From NCBI GenBank assembly GCA_031292755.1, contig JARLGM010000063.1:1-34809 (forward strand): a stretch of 34,809 nt of DNA, given 5' to 3'. This DNA comes from Candidatus Sulfopaludibacter sp. Its GTDB lineage: Bacteria; Acidobacteriota; Terriglobia; Bryobacterales; Bryobacteraceae. Made by a program: the position numbers and the translations under genes. Positions 7,038 through 14,780 of this stretch are shown piece by piece. The notes under the pieces are model-generated. The model saw only the letters and a list, made by a program, of their open reading frames with translations. It made no database searches and was not told the origin of the DNA. Within the stretch, counting starts at the first letter, position 1. Every line of letters starts with the position of its first letter.

Positions 7038-8027
7038 ATGAAACCGATGAAAGCCGCCATTTTGAGCGCACCACGGCACCCGCTGGGAATCGGCGAAATG
7101 CCTAAACCGGCCGCCCGGGAAGGGGAAGTGCTGTTACGCGTGCGAGCCTGCGGGGTATGCCGCACCGATCTGCACATCGTCGATGGCGAACTACCGCCGC
7201 AGCTTATGCCGCTGGTTCCCGGACACCAGATTGTCGGCGAGATCGTGGACGGCGCGACCGCCGAGCTTCCGTCCGGAACCCGCGTGGGCGTTTCGTGGAT
7301 GGGCGGCGTGGACGGGACCTGCCCGTATTGCCGCCGCGGCCTGGAAAATCTGTGCGATTCGCCCACCTTCACCGGCTACTCCCGCGATGGCGGTTACGCC
7401 GAGTTCGCCACAGCCAGGGCGGATTTTGTCTTCCCGCTTCCCAAGGATCTCGACGACCTGCACGCGGCGCCGTTGCTGTGCGCCGGCATTATCGGATTCC
7501 GCAGCCTGCGCGTCGCCGGAGTGGAACGAGGCGACAACGTCGGGTTGTTCGGCTTCGGCGCGTCGGCGCACCTCGCTATTTCGGTGCTGCACGCCTGGGG
7601 ATGTCGGGTATATGTATCGACGCGCGGCGAATCGCACCGGAAGCTGGCAGCCTCGCTGGGCGCGGAGTGGGTGGGCAGCGAAACCGAAAAGCCGCCGGTA
7701 GCTCTGGACCGCGCCGTGACCTTCGCACCCAGCGGCAACGTGGTGATCGCCGCGCTGTCCAGCCTGCGCAAGGGCGGCGTTGTCGCCATCAACGCGATTC
7801 ACCTGGATCGCATTCCGGAATTCGACTACGACAGCCTGCTCTGGGGCGAACGCCAGATTCGCAGCGTGGCCAACATGACCCGCGCCGATGCGCGCGATTT
7901 TCTGAAGACCGCAAGCGAAATCGGCCTCCGGCCCAAGGCGACGGCGTTCCCGCTGGACCGGGCGAACGATGCCTTGCTGGCGATCAGGAACGATCGGATC
8001 GATGGCGCCGCGGTCATTGTGCCGTAG
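7038..8027 (+). CDS. Zinc-dependent alcohol dehydrogenase (MDR superfamily)
   Basis: A 329-residue medium-chain dehydrogenase. Catalytic zinc ligands are visible as C38 (in CGVCRTD), H63 (in PGHQIVGE) and C148 (LLCAGI). The Rossmann motif is GLFGFGASAHL. The structural-zinc loop, normally four cysteines spaced 3-3-8, is D92-C95-C98-C106, so the first Cys is replaced by Asp. Q64 replaces the more common Glu after the zinc-binding His, as in some AdhA-type enzymes. It probably oxidises a primary or secondary alcohol with NAD(P). An alternative start at ATG 7047 gives a sequence beginning MKAAIL, typical of the family; no ribosome binding site favours either. It is convergent with the next gene. 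Confidence 0.9.
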   Translation: MKPMKAAILSAPRHPLGIGEMPKPAAREGEVLLRVRACGVCRTDLHIVDGELPPQLMPLVPGHQIVGEIVDGATAELPSGTRVGVSWMGGVDGTCPYCRRGLENLCDSPTFTGYSRDGGYAEFATARADFVFPLPKDLDDLHAAPLLCAGIIGFRSLRVAGVERGDNVGLFGFGASAHLAISVLHAWGCRVYVSTRGESHRKLAASLGAEWVGSETEKPPVALDRAVTFAPSGNVVIAALSSLRKGGVVAINAIHLDRIPEFDYDSLLWGERQIRSVANMTRADARDFLKTASEIGLRPKATAFPLDRANDALLAIRNDRIDGAAVIVP

Positions 8028-8062
8028 GCTGTTGCCGGGCCCTGTATCGATGAGAAGATGCC

Positions 8063-9562
8063 CTACTGCACCACGGGCAGCAGCCCGTAGACGTCCACTT
8101 CGCCCTTGGCCTCCACATATACCCGGCCGCGAGCCACGGTGGGGACGGTGAACCGGAGCGTCTTGCCCGGGCGGTCGCGGGCGCTGTCGATCTCGCTGTT
8201 GTAGATCTCCCGTTCCACATCCGCCGCATCGTATGCGTGCAGCACGGCGGGCCGGTCGGCGCCGTTCCATGCCTTTGTCTCGATCAGCCAGACGATTCCG
8301 TTGCGCGTGCCGTTGGAGGAAATGGCCGGAGTGGCGCCGGGATTTCCAAACCGTTTCGCGCCCAATCTGGGCTTGCCCAGTTGTCCTCCGGCGAGCGGAA
8401 AATCGGTAAGATAATCGCCCGTGGCCAGATAGAACACGTGCCCGTTCCAATACGCCGGAGCGGAATAGATGCCGCCGCGAAAGCGAATGCGCTGCACGGC
8501 GTGCGAATCGTCGCCCGCGTGATATCCGCCCATACGGTCACGGTCGATCACGTACATGGCGCCATCCTTGCCGTCAATCAGCACGAGGTGCGAATGAGGG
8601 CCGGGCTGTTTGGGCAGTACCAGCGGCCCGCCCGATCCCAGGTCTTCGTCATCGGCATTCAGTTCATGCTCGTTGAATGGCGTGAAGAAGTCGCGCACCT
8701 GTAAGGCGGCATCCAACTTCAACAGGCTGTCGCCGTAATCGCGTCCGCCCTGCGCGGCGGTGAAGCGGCCGTTGCCGGTGGCAACGTAGATGTTGCCGTC
8801 CTCGTCGGCCGCCGGAGCCATGTCGCCCTGCCAGATCCCGCTCTCCCCGGCCTGAGGCGAGGTGTTGAGCACCGCCTTGCGCGCCAGCGTCTGCGCATCG
8901 TACGCCATCGCCCAGCCGTGGTACGGACCCGCATCGCAGGAAGAGCCCCAGGTAATCACCACGCTCCCGTTGACCAGCAGGAGGCCGGCGCGCGGCAATT
9001 CGCGAAGCGGGTCAAAGCCGCCGGATGCCGGAATCTCCACTGGCCCGCCAAACTTCTCGACGCCCGTGGTAATCGCCATGGCATGCAGCCTCTGCACGAA
9101 CCGGCCGCTCTCCCTGGTGCGCGCCAAAACGTAAATCGTGCCGGTTGCGATATCGATCGCCGGCGTCGGAGTGATGCCGATTTCGGGCGCGATGAAGCGG
9201 CATCCGGTGTAAGCGGCCGGCACGGCTCCGCCAGGAAAATTCACGTGCCAGAGCGGGTCCGCGGGCTGCGCCGCAGCATCGAAGGCGTACACGCTGTTGT
9301 GTTCGGTGGCGATGAAGATCGCGTCGTGCGTGCCTTTGCCGGGCACCGGCACCTGCGGGACGAACAAAGGCTGCGCGTACACGTCTCCATCGACCGGGAA
9401 CGAGAGGGTTTTCCCGAACTGGCGCGCATTCACATTGGCGGGAGTCAGGGTGGTTTCGTGGATTGTGGAGCCGGTGCGCGCATTGTCATACTGCGAGGTG
9501 AGCACCTGCGCGGCGGCAAGCGAGGCAAGCCACCCGAACGCGCACAAGACTCTAAATGCCAC
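8063..9562 (-). CDS. Secreted PQQ-like beta-propeller protein
   Basis: The 499-residue protein begins with a signal peptide (MAFRVLCAFGWLASLAAAQ) and continues with repeated beta-propeller blades. Examples are DAIFIATEHNSVYAFDA, GTIYVLARTRESG, DGNIYVATGNG and GAMYVIDRDRMGG, which resemble the PQQ-enzyme repeat. Conserved quinoprotein active-site residues and a disulfide ring are not evident, so it is more likely a structural or binding propeller than a dehydrogenase. It starts with GTG and overlaps the end of the response-regulator gene by 11 bases, so the two are translationally coupled. It ends convergent with the ADH gene with 35 bases between. It would act in the periplasm or outside the cell. 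Confidence 0.8.
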   Translation of the reverse strand: MAFRVLCAFGWLASLAAAQVLTSQYDNARTGSTIHETTLTPANVNARQFGKTLSFPVDGDVYAQPLFVPQVPVPGKGTHDAIFIATEHNSVYAFDAAAQPADPLWHVNFPGGAVPAAYTGCRFIAPEIGITPTPAIDIATGTIYVLARTRESGRFVQRLHAMAITTGVEKFGGPVEIPASGGFDPLRELPRAGLLLVNGSVVITWGSSCDAGPYHGWAMAYDAQTLARKAVLNTSPQAGESGIWQGDMAPAADEDGNIYVATGNGRFTAAQGGRDYGDSLLKLDAALQVRDFFTPFNEHELNADDEDLGSGGPLVLPKQPGPHSHLVLIDGKDGAMYVIDRDRMGGYHAGDDSHAVQRIRFRGGIYSAPAYWNGHVFYLATGDYLTDFPLAGGQLGKPRLGAKRFGNPGATPAISSNGTRNGIVWLIETKAWNGADRPAVLHAYDAADVEREIYNSEIDSARDRPGKTLRFTVPTVARGRVYVEAKGEVDVYGLLPVVQ

Positions 9563-10688
9563 GCACCGCCACCACGGTCACATCGTCGCCGCGCGCACCC
9601 GGGCTGAACTGCGCGACGTCTTCCTGAATGGCCTTTACCATCCGCCCGGCCGGCTCCCACTGATGTTCCCGCATCTTGGCGATCAGGCGCTCTTCGCCGT
9701 ATTCATGGCCGCCTTCAATGCCCGCCTCGGTCACGCCGTCGGAGTACATCAACAGGGTGTCGCCGGGCAGCAGGTCCGCCGACCCTTCGCTGCATCCCCA
9801 TTCGCGAAATGCGCCCAGCATGGTAGCCGTGGGCCCCAACCGCTCCAGTTGGCCGGACATGCGCAGCAGGAGCGGCGCGAGGTGCCCGCAATTCACGTAG
9901 CGGAGGGCGCGCGTGCGGTCGTCATAGGTGGCGAAGAACAGGGTGGCGAAGCGCTCCGCCGCGGTGGAATCGTAAAAGTGGCGGTTCACCGTTTTCAAGA
10001 CGATCGCCGGATGCAGCAGCGACCCGGGGCTCTGGCTGCGGAAGCAGGCCTGCAGATTGGCCATCAGCAGCGCGGCCGGCACACCCTTGCCGCTGACGTC
10101 ACCGAGCGCGAAGCCCATGGTGTGCTCGTCAATTTCCAGGAAGTCGTAATAATCGCCGCCCACCTCGCGCGCGGCATGGCACTCGCCGGCGTAATCGATC
10201 GATTGGAAACTCCGCTGCGTCTTCGGAAAGAGCTTCTGTTGGACGTTGGCAGCGATCTCCATCTCGCTTTTCCGCTTGCGCTCGGTGTCCGCCTGCTTGC
10301 GGATCACCGAAATCACGCGCGCATTGTCCCACGGTTTCTGTATAAAATCGCACGCGCCGCGCCGCATCGCCTCCACTGCCAGATCCACGCTGCCCCACGC
10401 TGTCATCACCACCACGGGCGTGGCATTCCCCTGAGCATCGAGGCTGGCCAGCAGGTCCAAACCCTCGGCACCGCTGGTGGTGTCACGGGTGTAGTTTAAG
10501 TCGGCCAGGATGAGATCGAAGGATTCCGTGCGCGTGGCTTGCAGCAGCGCTCGTGGGGAATCCACGGTAACGGACTGGAAGCCCTGCCCCTTCAACAACA
10601 GCCGCATGGCTTCCAGCACGTCAGGCTGATCGTCACAAACCAGCACTCGAAACGGCTTCGGCTGGGCCGGAACAACGGGAGTATCCAT
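9552..10688 (-). CDS. Response regulator with PP2C/SpoIIE-type phosphatase output
   Basis: The 378-residue protein has an N-terminal receiver domain: acidic pair in VLVCDDQPD, phospho-acceptor Asp about 63 in LADLNY, Thr in VVMTAWGS, and Lys in FIQKPW. A short coiled linker (EMEIAANVQQKLFP) leads to a SpoIIE/RsbU-type PP2C domain with the metal motifs GGDYYDF, GDVSGKG, YSDGVTEA and GDDVTVV. Such proteins dephosphorylate an anti-sigma-factor antagonist in partner-switching control of sigma factors; no antagonist or anti-sigma kinase gene is next to it. I chose ATG 10688; TATAGT lies 10 bases upstream (10699-10704, minus strand) and there is no Shine-Dalgarno. It is the first gene of an operon with the propeller protein. 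Confidence 0.92.
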   Translation of the reverse strand: MDTPVVPAQPKPFRVLVCDDQPDVLEAMRLLLKGQGFQSVTVDSPRALLQATRTESFDLILADLNYTRDTTSGAEGLDLLASLDAQGNATPVVVMTAWGSVDLAVEAMRRGACDFIQKPWDNARVISVIRKQADTERKRKSEMEIAANVQQKLFPKTQRSFQSIDYAGECHAAREVGGDYYDFLEIDEHTMGFALGDVSGKGVPAALLMANLQACFRSQSPGSLLHPAIVLKTVNRHFYDSTAAERFATLFFATYDDRTRALRYVNCGHLAPLLLRMSGQLERLGPTATMLGAFREWGCSEGSADLLPGDTLLMYSDGVTEAGIEGGHEYGEERLIAKMREHQWEPAGRMVKAIQEDVAQFSPGARGDDVTVVAVRGI

Positions 10689-10816
10689 CACACACATCAC
10701 TATAATTGACGTCGCAACTGCACGTTTGTTGCCTGCGATGGATACTCGTAATCGGGTGTCGCAGCACTCAGGGGAACGCCGGCACGTGTCCGGTTTTGGG
10801 ACGCGATGTTCCCCTG
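10679..10816. repeat. Two inverted repeats between the response regulator and mazE
   Basis: GAGTATCCATC (10679-10689), which contains the response-regulator start codon, is repeated in perfect inversion at 10737-10747. A second perfect pair, CAGGGGAAC (10769-10777) and GTTCCCCTG (10808-10816), surrounds a smaller hairpin CCGGCACGTGTCCGG followed by TTTT. The second structure could be a terminator-like or structured RNA element on the plus strand; nothing upstream on that strand needs terminating. Function is unknown. Confidence 0.35.
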
Positions 10817-10834
10817 TGACACGAAGGCGCGCCC

Positions 10835-10969
10835 TTATGGGATGCTATCCGCAACTTTGAGTGCCAGTTGCCGGCTGTTGGCCATGACCGCCAGGATTCG
10901 CTCGCGGGTACTGCGGATGATCGTTACCCTTTCGACCTTGCCGCGATCGTCGAAATCTTCAATCAGCAC
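10835..10969 (-). CDS. Possible small protein or gene remnant divergent from mazE (44 residues)
   Basis: The frame from GTG 10969 to the stop at 10835 encodes an ordinary-looking soluble peptide with regular charge spacing: VLIEDFDDRGKVERVTIIRS, then TRERILAVMANSRQLALKVA. There is no Shine-Dalgarno. The only promoter clue is the GTATAC box at 10974-10979, which is also the likely -10 for mazE on the other strand. The coding-like character extends a little upstream of the GTG without another standard start. It could be a truncated gene or chance. I do not recognise a family. Confidence 0.25.
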   Translation of the reverse strand: MLIEDFDDRGKVERVTIIRSTRERILAVMANSRQLALKVADSIP

Positions 10970-10994
10970 CAGCGTATACTCAAAGTAGATACGT

Positions 10995-11243
10995 ATGCGT
11001 AATGAATCTACGATTTCGAAATGGGGGAACAGCCTCGCCGTGCGGATCCCGCTTGCTATCGCCAGGCAGGCAAGCCTCGGTGAAGGAGATTGTGTGTCGG
11101 TGACCCTCAATCGAGACGGCGGCATCGTCTTGCGCCCGACCCGGCGAAAGTACGAGCTATCAGATCTCGTCGCTCGGATCACGCCCAGGAACCGTCACCG
11201 GGAAACAAACTGGGGACCGCCGCAAGGTGAGGAATCCTGGTGA
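10995..11243 (+). CDS. mazE: MazE-like antitoxin, SpoVT/AbrB fold
   Basis: The 82-residue protein has the swapped-hairpin AbrB/MazE DNA-binding motif: ISKWGNSLAVRIPLAIARQASLGEGD, followed by VSVTLNRDGGIVLRP. The C-terminal tail (ELSDLVARITPRNRHRETNWG) is the flexible toxin-wrapping segment; its last part, NWGPPQGEESW, is typical of the group. It would neutralise the MazF ribonuclease and repress the operon. TATACT at 10975-10980 is a plausible -10, leaving a very short leader. The downstream mazF overlaps by 4 bases (GTGA) but is frameshifted, so this antitoxin may now have no local partner. Confidence 0.85.
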   Translation: MRNESTISKWGNSLAVRIPLAIARQASLGEGDCVSVTLNRDGGIVLRPTRRKYELSDLVARITPRNRHRETNWGPPQGEESW

Positions 11244-11576
11244 AAGCCTTCGTGCCGGAAGCCGGCGATTTCGTCTGGCTGACCTTCGACCCTCAAGCAG
11301 GACGCGAGCTGGCGGGACGGCGCCCGGCGCTGGTGCTCAGCCCGAAAGCATATAACGAGAGGTCGGCCTGGCGCTGGCCTGCCCCATCACGAACCAGGCC
11401 AAGGGATACCCGTTCGAAGTGGCCGTCCCTGCCGGTCGGGGCGCAACCGGGGTGATCCTGGCCGACCACCTGAAAAGCATCGACTGGAAGCGCGCGATGC
11501 CGAACGGCTCGGACACTGCACGAATGAAGTGATGGACGAGGTGCGAGCAAGACTGGCGCCGCTGCTCGGGCATTAA
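11240..11576 (+). pseudogene. mazF: mazF-like toxin gene broken by two frameshifts
   Basis: The first frame gives the MazF N-terminus: FVWLTFDPQAGRELAGRRPALVLSPKAYNER. At about 11362 one base appears to be lost; the next frame continues GLALACPITNQAKGYPFEV, then VILADHLKSIDWKR. At about 11498 a second single-base loss occurs and a third frame supplies AERLGHCTNEVMDEVRARLA, ending at TAA 11574-11576. Joined together this is a full-length MazF endoribonuclease of about 111 residues. As written only a 71-residue product ending in unrelated sequence can be made. Either the toxin is inactivated while the antitoxin is kept, or the assembly has two base errors. Confidence 0.85.
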
Positions 11577-11609
11577 CGCACAAGCCACGTCAACGGCTGG
11601 GGCGTTTTT
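11575..11609 (+). terminator. Possible terminator after mazEF
   Basis: Directly after the mazF stop, AACG...CGTT and a nested GCC...GGC can pair, followed by TTTTTC at 11604-11609. The pairing is interrupted, so the stem is weak. The position and T-run are what favour it. Confidence 0.3.
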
Positions 11610-11768
11610 CTAGCCAAGTGGCGTCCGACTCTTCCAAGCACGCTGCTAAACGCTGGGCAACAAAGGAGGATTATGGCGTCCGGAACTCCGGTTTGACCCT
11701 GGGCCAAGATTGCTTGGGAAAAGGACTGTTCTGTCTGCAGTTGGCTAGAGCGGTTACGGGCTGCGGGG

Positions 11769-14390
11769 TCAATCGCTGTCGAGGAACCCTGCCTGGAAGA
11801 TAGGCCGCCCGGCGAGGGCGGTGTATCCGGCGTACGCAGTCAGCGCGAGTACGCTGGCGATCGCGAAAAGAGAGCTGCTCGCGTACCAGGTGGTGAGATC
11901 CGTGGTGAGCGGAAAGAAAAGCAGGATCGCCCAAACGAAAATCGCCGCCATCAGAGCCATTACTCCGAAGCGGATCAGGATGAAGCCTATAGCGACAGCG
12001 AATATCGCAGCCGCACACAAGTCGAAAAGACTCGTTGGAAAAAAGACTGTAATTATGATGAGGATCAAAGCCGCCGCTGCCAGCCACAGCCGGCGCAACA
12101 TCGCGCGGAGCAAGAACAAAAACAACAGGAAAAGCAACGAACTAAAAGCCGCTGCCAGCGCTGCCGCAATGAGCGCAAGAGTCATATGCCGGGCGTCCAG
12201 AATGGAGGCTAAATTCGGCGGCCCTGGCGAGGGGCTTCCCGATAGCTGCTGAACGAGAGGAATCAAGCCTAAGCCCAGGGCTGCGAATCCAACCCCGAAG
12301 GCAGCGCCGATCAGCAGATGTCCTCCCACCAGGGAATCGCGAACTCCACCGCCGAGTAGGCGGCTCCAGGTAATCATGATCTGTGGCAAGCGGCGCCTTA
12401 CATACGGCTCCAACGCGACGTAGAACATCCAGGCTCTACCCGCAGAGGCGAAGGCCACGGCGAAGGCTTCGGCGAAGCTTATGAATTCGTGATTCGTGGG
12501 AACGTGGCTCGCCGAGCACAGCCACACCAGCATTTGGCAATTCAAAACGAAGGCGGCCAGGCGGAACGCGCCGCGAGTGTCCCCTCGTCCGAGGCGGATA
12601 TTGCGCCACGCCAGGAACGCGGAGAGGGAGAGTGTGAAGATGAAAAACGCGGTACCGAAGCTATCCCCAGCCGTCCACCGCGGGGGCTGCATCCTTTCCG
12701 GTTTCGACCACGGACCGATCACCTGGAAATACACCGGCCTTCCGCGCCAGGACGCAGCCTCGATTCGCAGCGGCACGTCCGGCGCGTGAGCGTACGAGCC
12801 GGTCCACGCCGCCCGGGAGTCGAAGCTCACCAAGGGTATCCACTGAGGCTCGGCCGGCGCGAAGCGGGTCATCTCCAGGCCGGCGGCGGTCAACAATGGA
12901 GTCCAATCCGCCGGACGCTGCGAAACCGGCGTTTCTTCCACCTGCGGAGGAACGGCGCTGAACTGGATCAGGCGGCCTTGCGCATCCAGATTCAAACCGA
13001 TCATCCCAACGTGGTTCGGCGGCGGATTGGTGGGGGTAGCCACGGAAACTATGATGTCGATGGTGTTGTCTTCCAGGGCCGCCTCCAGATATTGCGGGCT
13101 CTGGCGATACCAGAAATAGATCAGGGGCGGCTGCCCTTTCGCCAGTTGCGCCCGATAGGTGGCGGGTTTCGCCTCCTTCTGCGCGTAGCGCTGGTAATCT
13201 GTGTCGTAACGAAACCCGTAGACCCGATCGGCGGGCGGATCGGTGTACCCGAGACTCTGGATGACGTCCTGCGCCCTCTGTTCCAGAACCGCCGGCGACT
13301 TCCGGAACGGCGTCTTCGTAAGCAGACTGGTCTTGCCGGCCAGCGTCACCACCGCAACGAGTCCGGCGACGATCAACGCCGCGCAAATGCCGATGGTCCT
13401 GACTGAGACGCTATCCGAGTCCCCCGCTGCCGCCACCATCTCGGGCGACGGTGTCTCCCCGGCGGCCAGCGCCGCGGCCAGCGGGTCGCCCCCCGGCAAC
13501 GCGGCGGATACGGCGAGCGCGGAGGCTGGCCGCTTCGCCGGATCCTCGGCCAGGCAGCGGCGGATCACGCGGTCCACCTCGGGCGCCAAGTCCGGGTGGC
13601 TGGAATCCGCCGAAAAGCTTCTGCCGGTAAAGACCTCGTGCAATACCATGCCCAGCGCATAGAGGTCGCTGCGAGCCGTTACCTCCCGGCCGGAGCGCTG
13701 TTCCGGCGCCATGTACGCGGGCGTTCCGCTGCGGAGGTCCTTGATTTCCCCGGCCACCCCCGCCAGGCCGAAGTCGGTGATGCGCAACTGGCCCTGCCCG
13801 TCGAGCATGATATTCGCCGGTTTCAGATCGCGGTGCATCACGCCTTTATCGTGCGCGGCGGCCAGTCCGGCGCAGAGTTGGCGAGCGATTTCCAGCGCCT
13901 TGTCCTGTGGCAGTCGCCCGATGCGCCTCAACAGCGAGGCCAGATCCTCGCCGTCGACGTATTCCATGGATAGATAAGTTGATCCGCCGGCTTCGCCGAT
14001 ATCGTACACACGGCAGACATTGGGATGCGAGATCTGCCGCGCGATACGCACTTCGTTGCGGAAACGAGAGAGCGTGGGTTCATTCGACGTCCACTGGGAA
14101 GGAAGGAACTTGAGGGCCACAGCCTGGCCAAGCAGCAGATCGTTGGCGCGGTAGACCTCGCCCATGCCACCCCGGCCCAACAAACTCACTATCCGGAAGC
14201 GTTGCGCCAGCACGGTTCCCGGCGGAAAGCGGCCCTCGTCTATGTTGCTAGAGGACGGGTGACTGGAACTGTGCGGCTGGTGGATGGTCTTGGTGGCCGG
14301 ACTGCCTTCGCCGTTCACGGGTGTGCCGCATTTCCCGCAGAACTCATGGTCCGAGGGTACGTCGGTCGCGCATGACGGACAACTCCTCAC
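11769..14390 (-). CDS. Ser/Thr protein kinase with N-terminal zinc ribbon and multi-pass C-terminus
   Basis: The 873-residue protein opens with a zinc ribbon (C4-x2-C7...C18-x2-C21), then a Hanks-type kinase: LLGRGGMGEVY (Gly-loop), VALKFLP (Lys), HRDLKPAN, ITDFGLA, PAYMAPEQ and SDLYALGMVLHEV. All catalytic residues are intact. A transmembrane helix near residue 360 leads to an extracytoplasmic domain of about 220 residues, followed by about seven further hydrophobic segments. I chose GTG 14390: GGGAAGGG lies 7 bases upstream and the predicted transcript start (about 14436) excludes the longer frame from 14456. It probably senses something at the membrane and phosphorylates cytoplasmic proteins. 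It stands alone as a transcription unit. Confidence 0.92.
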   Translation of the reverse strand: MRSCPSCATDVPSDHEFCGKCGTPVNGEGSPATKTIHQPHSSSHPSSSNIDEGRFPPGTVLAQRFRIVSLLGRGGMGEVYRANDLLLGQAVALKFLPSQWTSNEPTLSRFRNEVRIARQISHPNVCRVYDIGEAGGSTYLSMEYVDGEDLASLLRRIGRLPQDKALEIARQLCAGLAAAHDKGVMHRDLKPANIMLDGQGQLRITDFGLAGVAGEIKDLRSGTPAYMAPEQRSGREVTARSDLYALGMVLHEVFTGRSFSADSSHPDLAPEVDRVIRRCLAEDPAKRPASALAVSAALPGGDPLAAALAAGETPSPEMVAAAGDSDSVSVRTIGICAALIVAGLVAVVTLAGKTSLLTKTPFRKSPAVLEQRAQDVIQSLGYTDPPADRVYGFRYDTDYQRYAQKEAKPATYRAQLAKGQPPLIYFWYRQSPQYLEAALEDNTIDIIVSVATPTNPPPNHVGMIGLNLDAQGRLIQFSAVPPQVEETPVSQRPADWTPLLTAAGLEMTRFAPAEPQWIPLVSFDSRAAWTGSYAHAPDVPLRIEAASWRGRPVYFQVIGPWSKPERMQPPRWTAGDSFGTAFFIFTLSLSAFLAWRNIRLGRGDTRGAFRLAAFVLNCQMLVWLCSASHVPTNHEFISFAEAFAVAFASAGRAWMFYVALEPYVRRRLPQIMITWSRLLGGGVRDSLVGGHLLIGAAFGVGFAALGLGLIPLVQQLSGSPSPGPPNLASILDARHMTLALIAAALAAAFSSLLFLLFLFLLRAMLRRLWLAAAALILIIITVFFPTSLFDLCAAAIFAVAIGFILIRFGVMALMAAIFVWAILLFFPLTTDLTTWYASSSLFAIASVLALTAYAGYTALAGRPIFQAGFLDSD

Positions 14391-14430
14391 TGGCTTTCCC
14401 TTCCCGCACAGTTTCTTACTTAAAGGGTGG

Positions 14431-14448
14431 ATCGCTCTAGCGATTGTA
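14431..14448 (-). promoter_or_regulatory. Kinase promoter -10 with adjoining palindrome
   Basis: On the minus strand TACAAT (14443-14448) is a 5/6 match to the -10 consensus. It is followed by the inverted repeat ATCGCT-AG-AGCGAT (14431-14444), which would overlap the transcript start near 14436. No good -35 is visible. The palindrome may be an operator. Confidence 0.35.
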
Positions 14449-14780
14449 CACCGCACGCCGGACTCTCGTTGGGGAATGTCGGCAAGCGTTGGCGATCAAT
14501 CCCCTCCGCACCGGCTATTCGGAAGTAGATCGTCCCTGACGTAGTGTTAACCCATCCATCTTGACGCGTAGTCCCCTATGGTGAGACTGGCCGGACCACG
14601 GCGTTACGGGCGAGTCCCAGGATTAGTCCCCGGAGTCGGCTAATGACTAAGGACCGATATTGCCCGAACTGGATCACACCACCCGGCGCATCGAGAACAC
14701 TTCCACCGGGAATTGACTGCGGCCGCCCGCCTTCCGCGTCGCGGCTTGCCGCCCCTGCTACCATGGTATTAACCCCGAAA
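14449..14780. other. Intergenic region between the kinase and ileS
   Basis: About 330 bases with no convincing gene. I looked for a T-box leader before ileS and found neither the T-box sequence nor a terminator-antiterminator pair. The frame of ileS stays open upstream to 14643 but has no family resemblance there. TGGTATTAA at 14764-14772 is a candidate extended -10 element for ileS. Confidence 0.5.

Noticed and set aside
11618..11803. Open frame of 61 residues after mazF
   Set aside because: It runs into the 3' end of the kinase gene on the other strand and shows no family features. The AAAGGAGG before an internal ATG leads to a seven-codon frame only.
12489..13406. 305-residue open frame antisense to the kinase
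   Set aside because: Arg/His/Gly-rich composition typical of an antisense shadow; no domain recognised.
14457..14762. T-box riboswitch before ileS
   Set aside because: No T-box sequence, specifier stem or terminator/antiterminator pair could be found.
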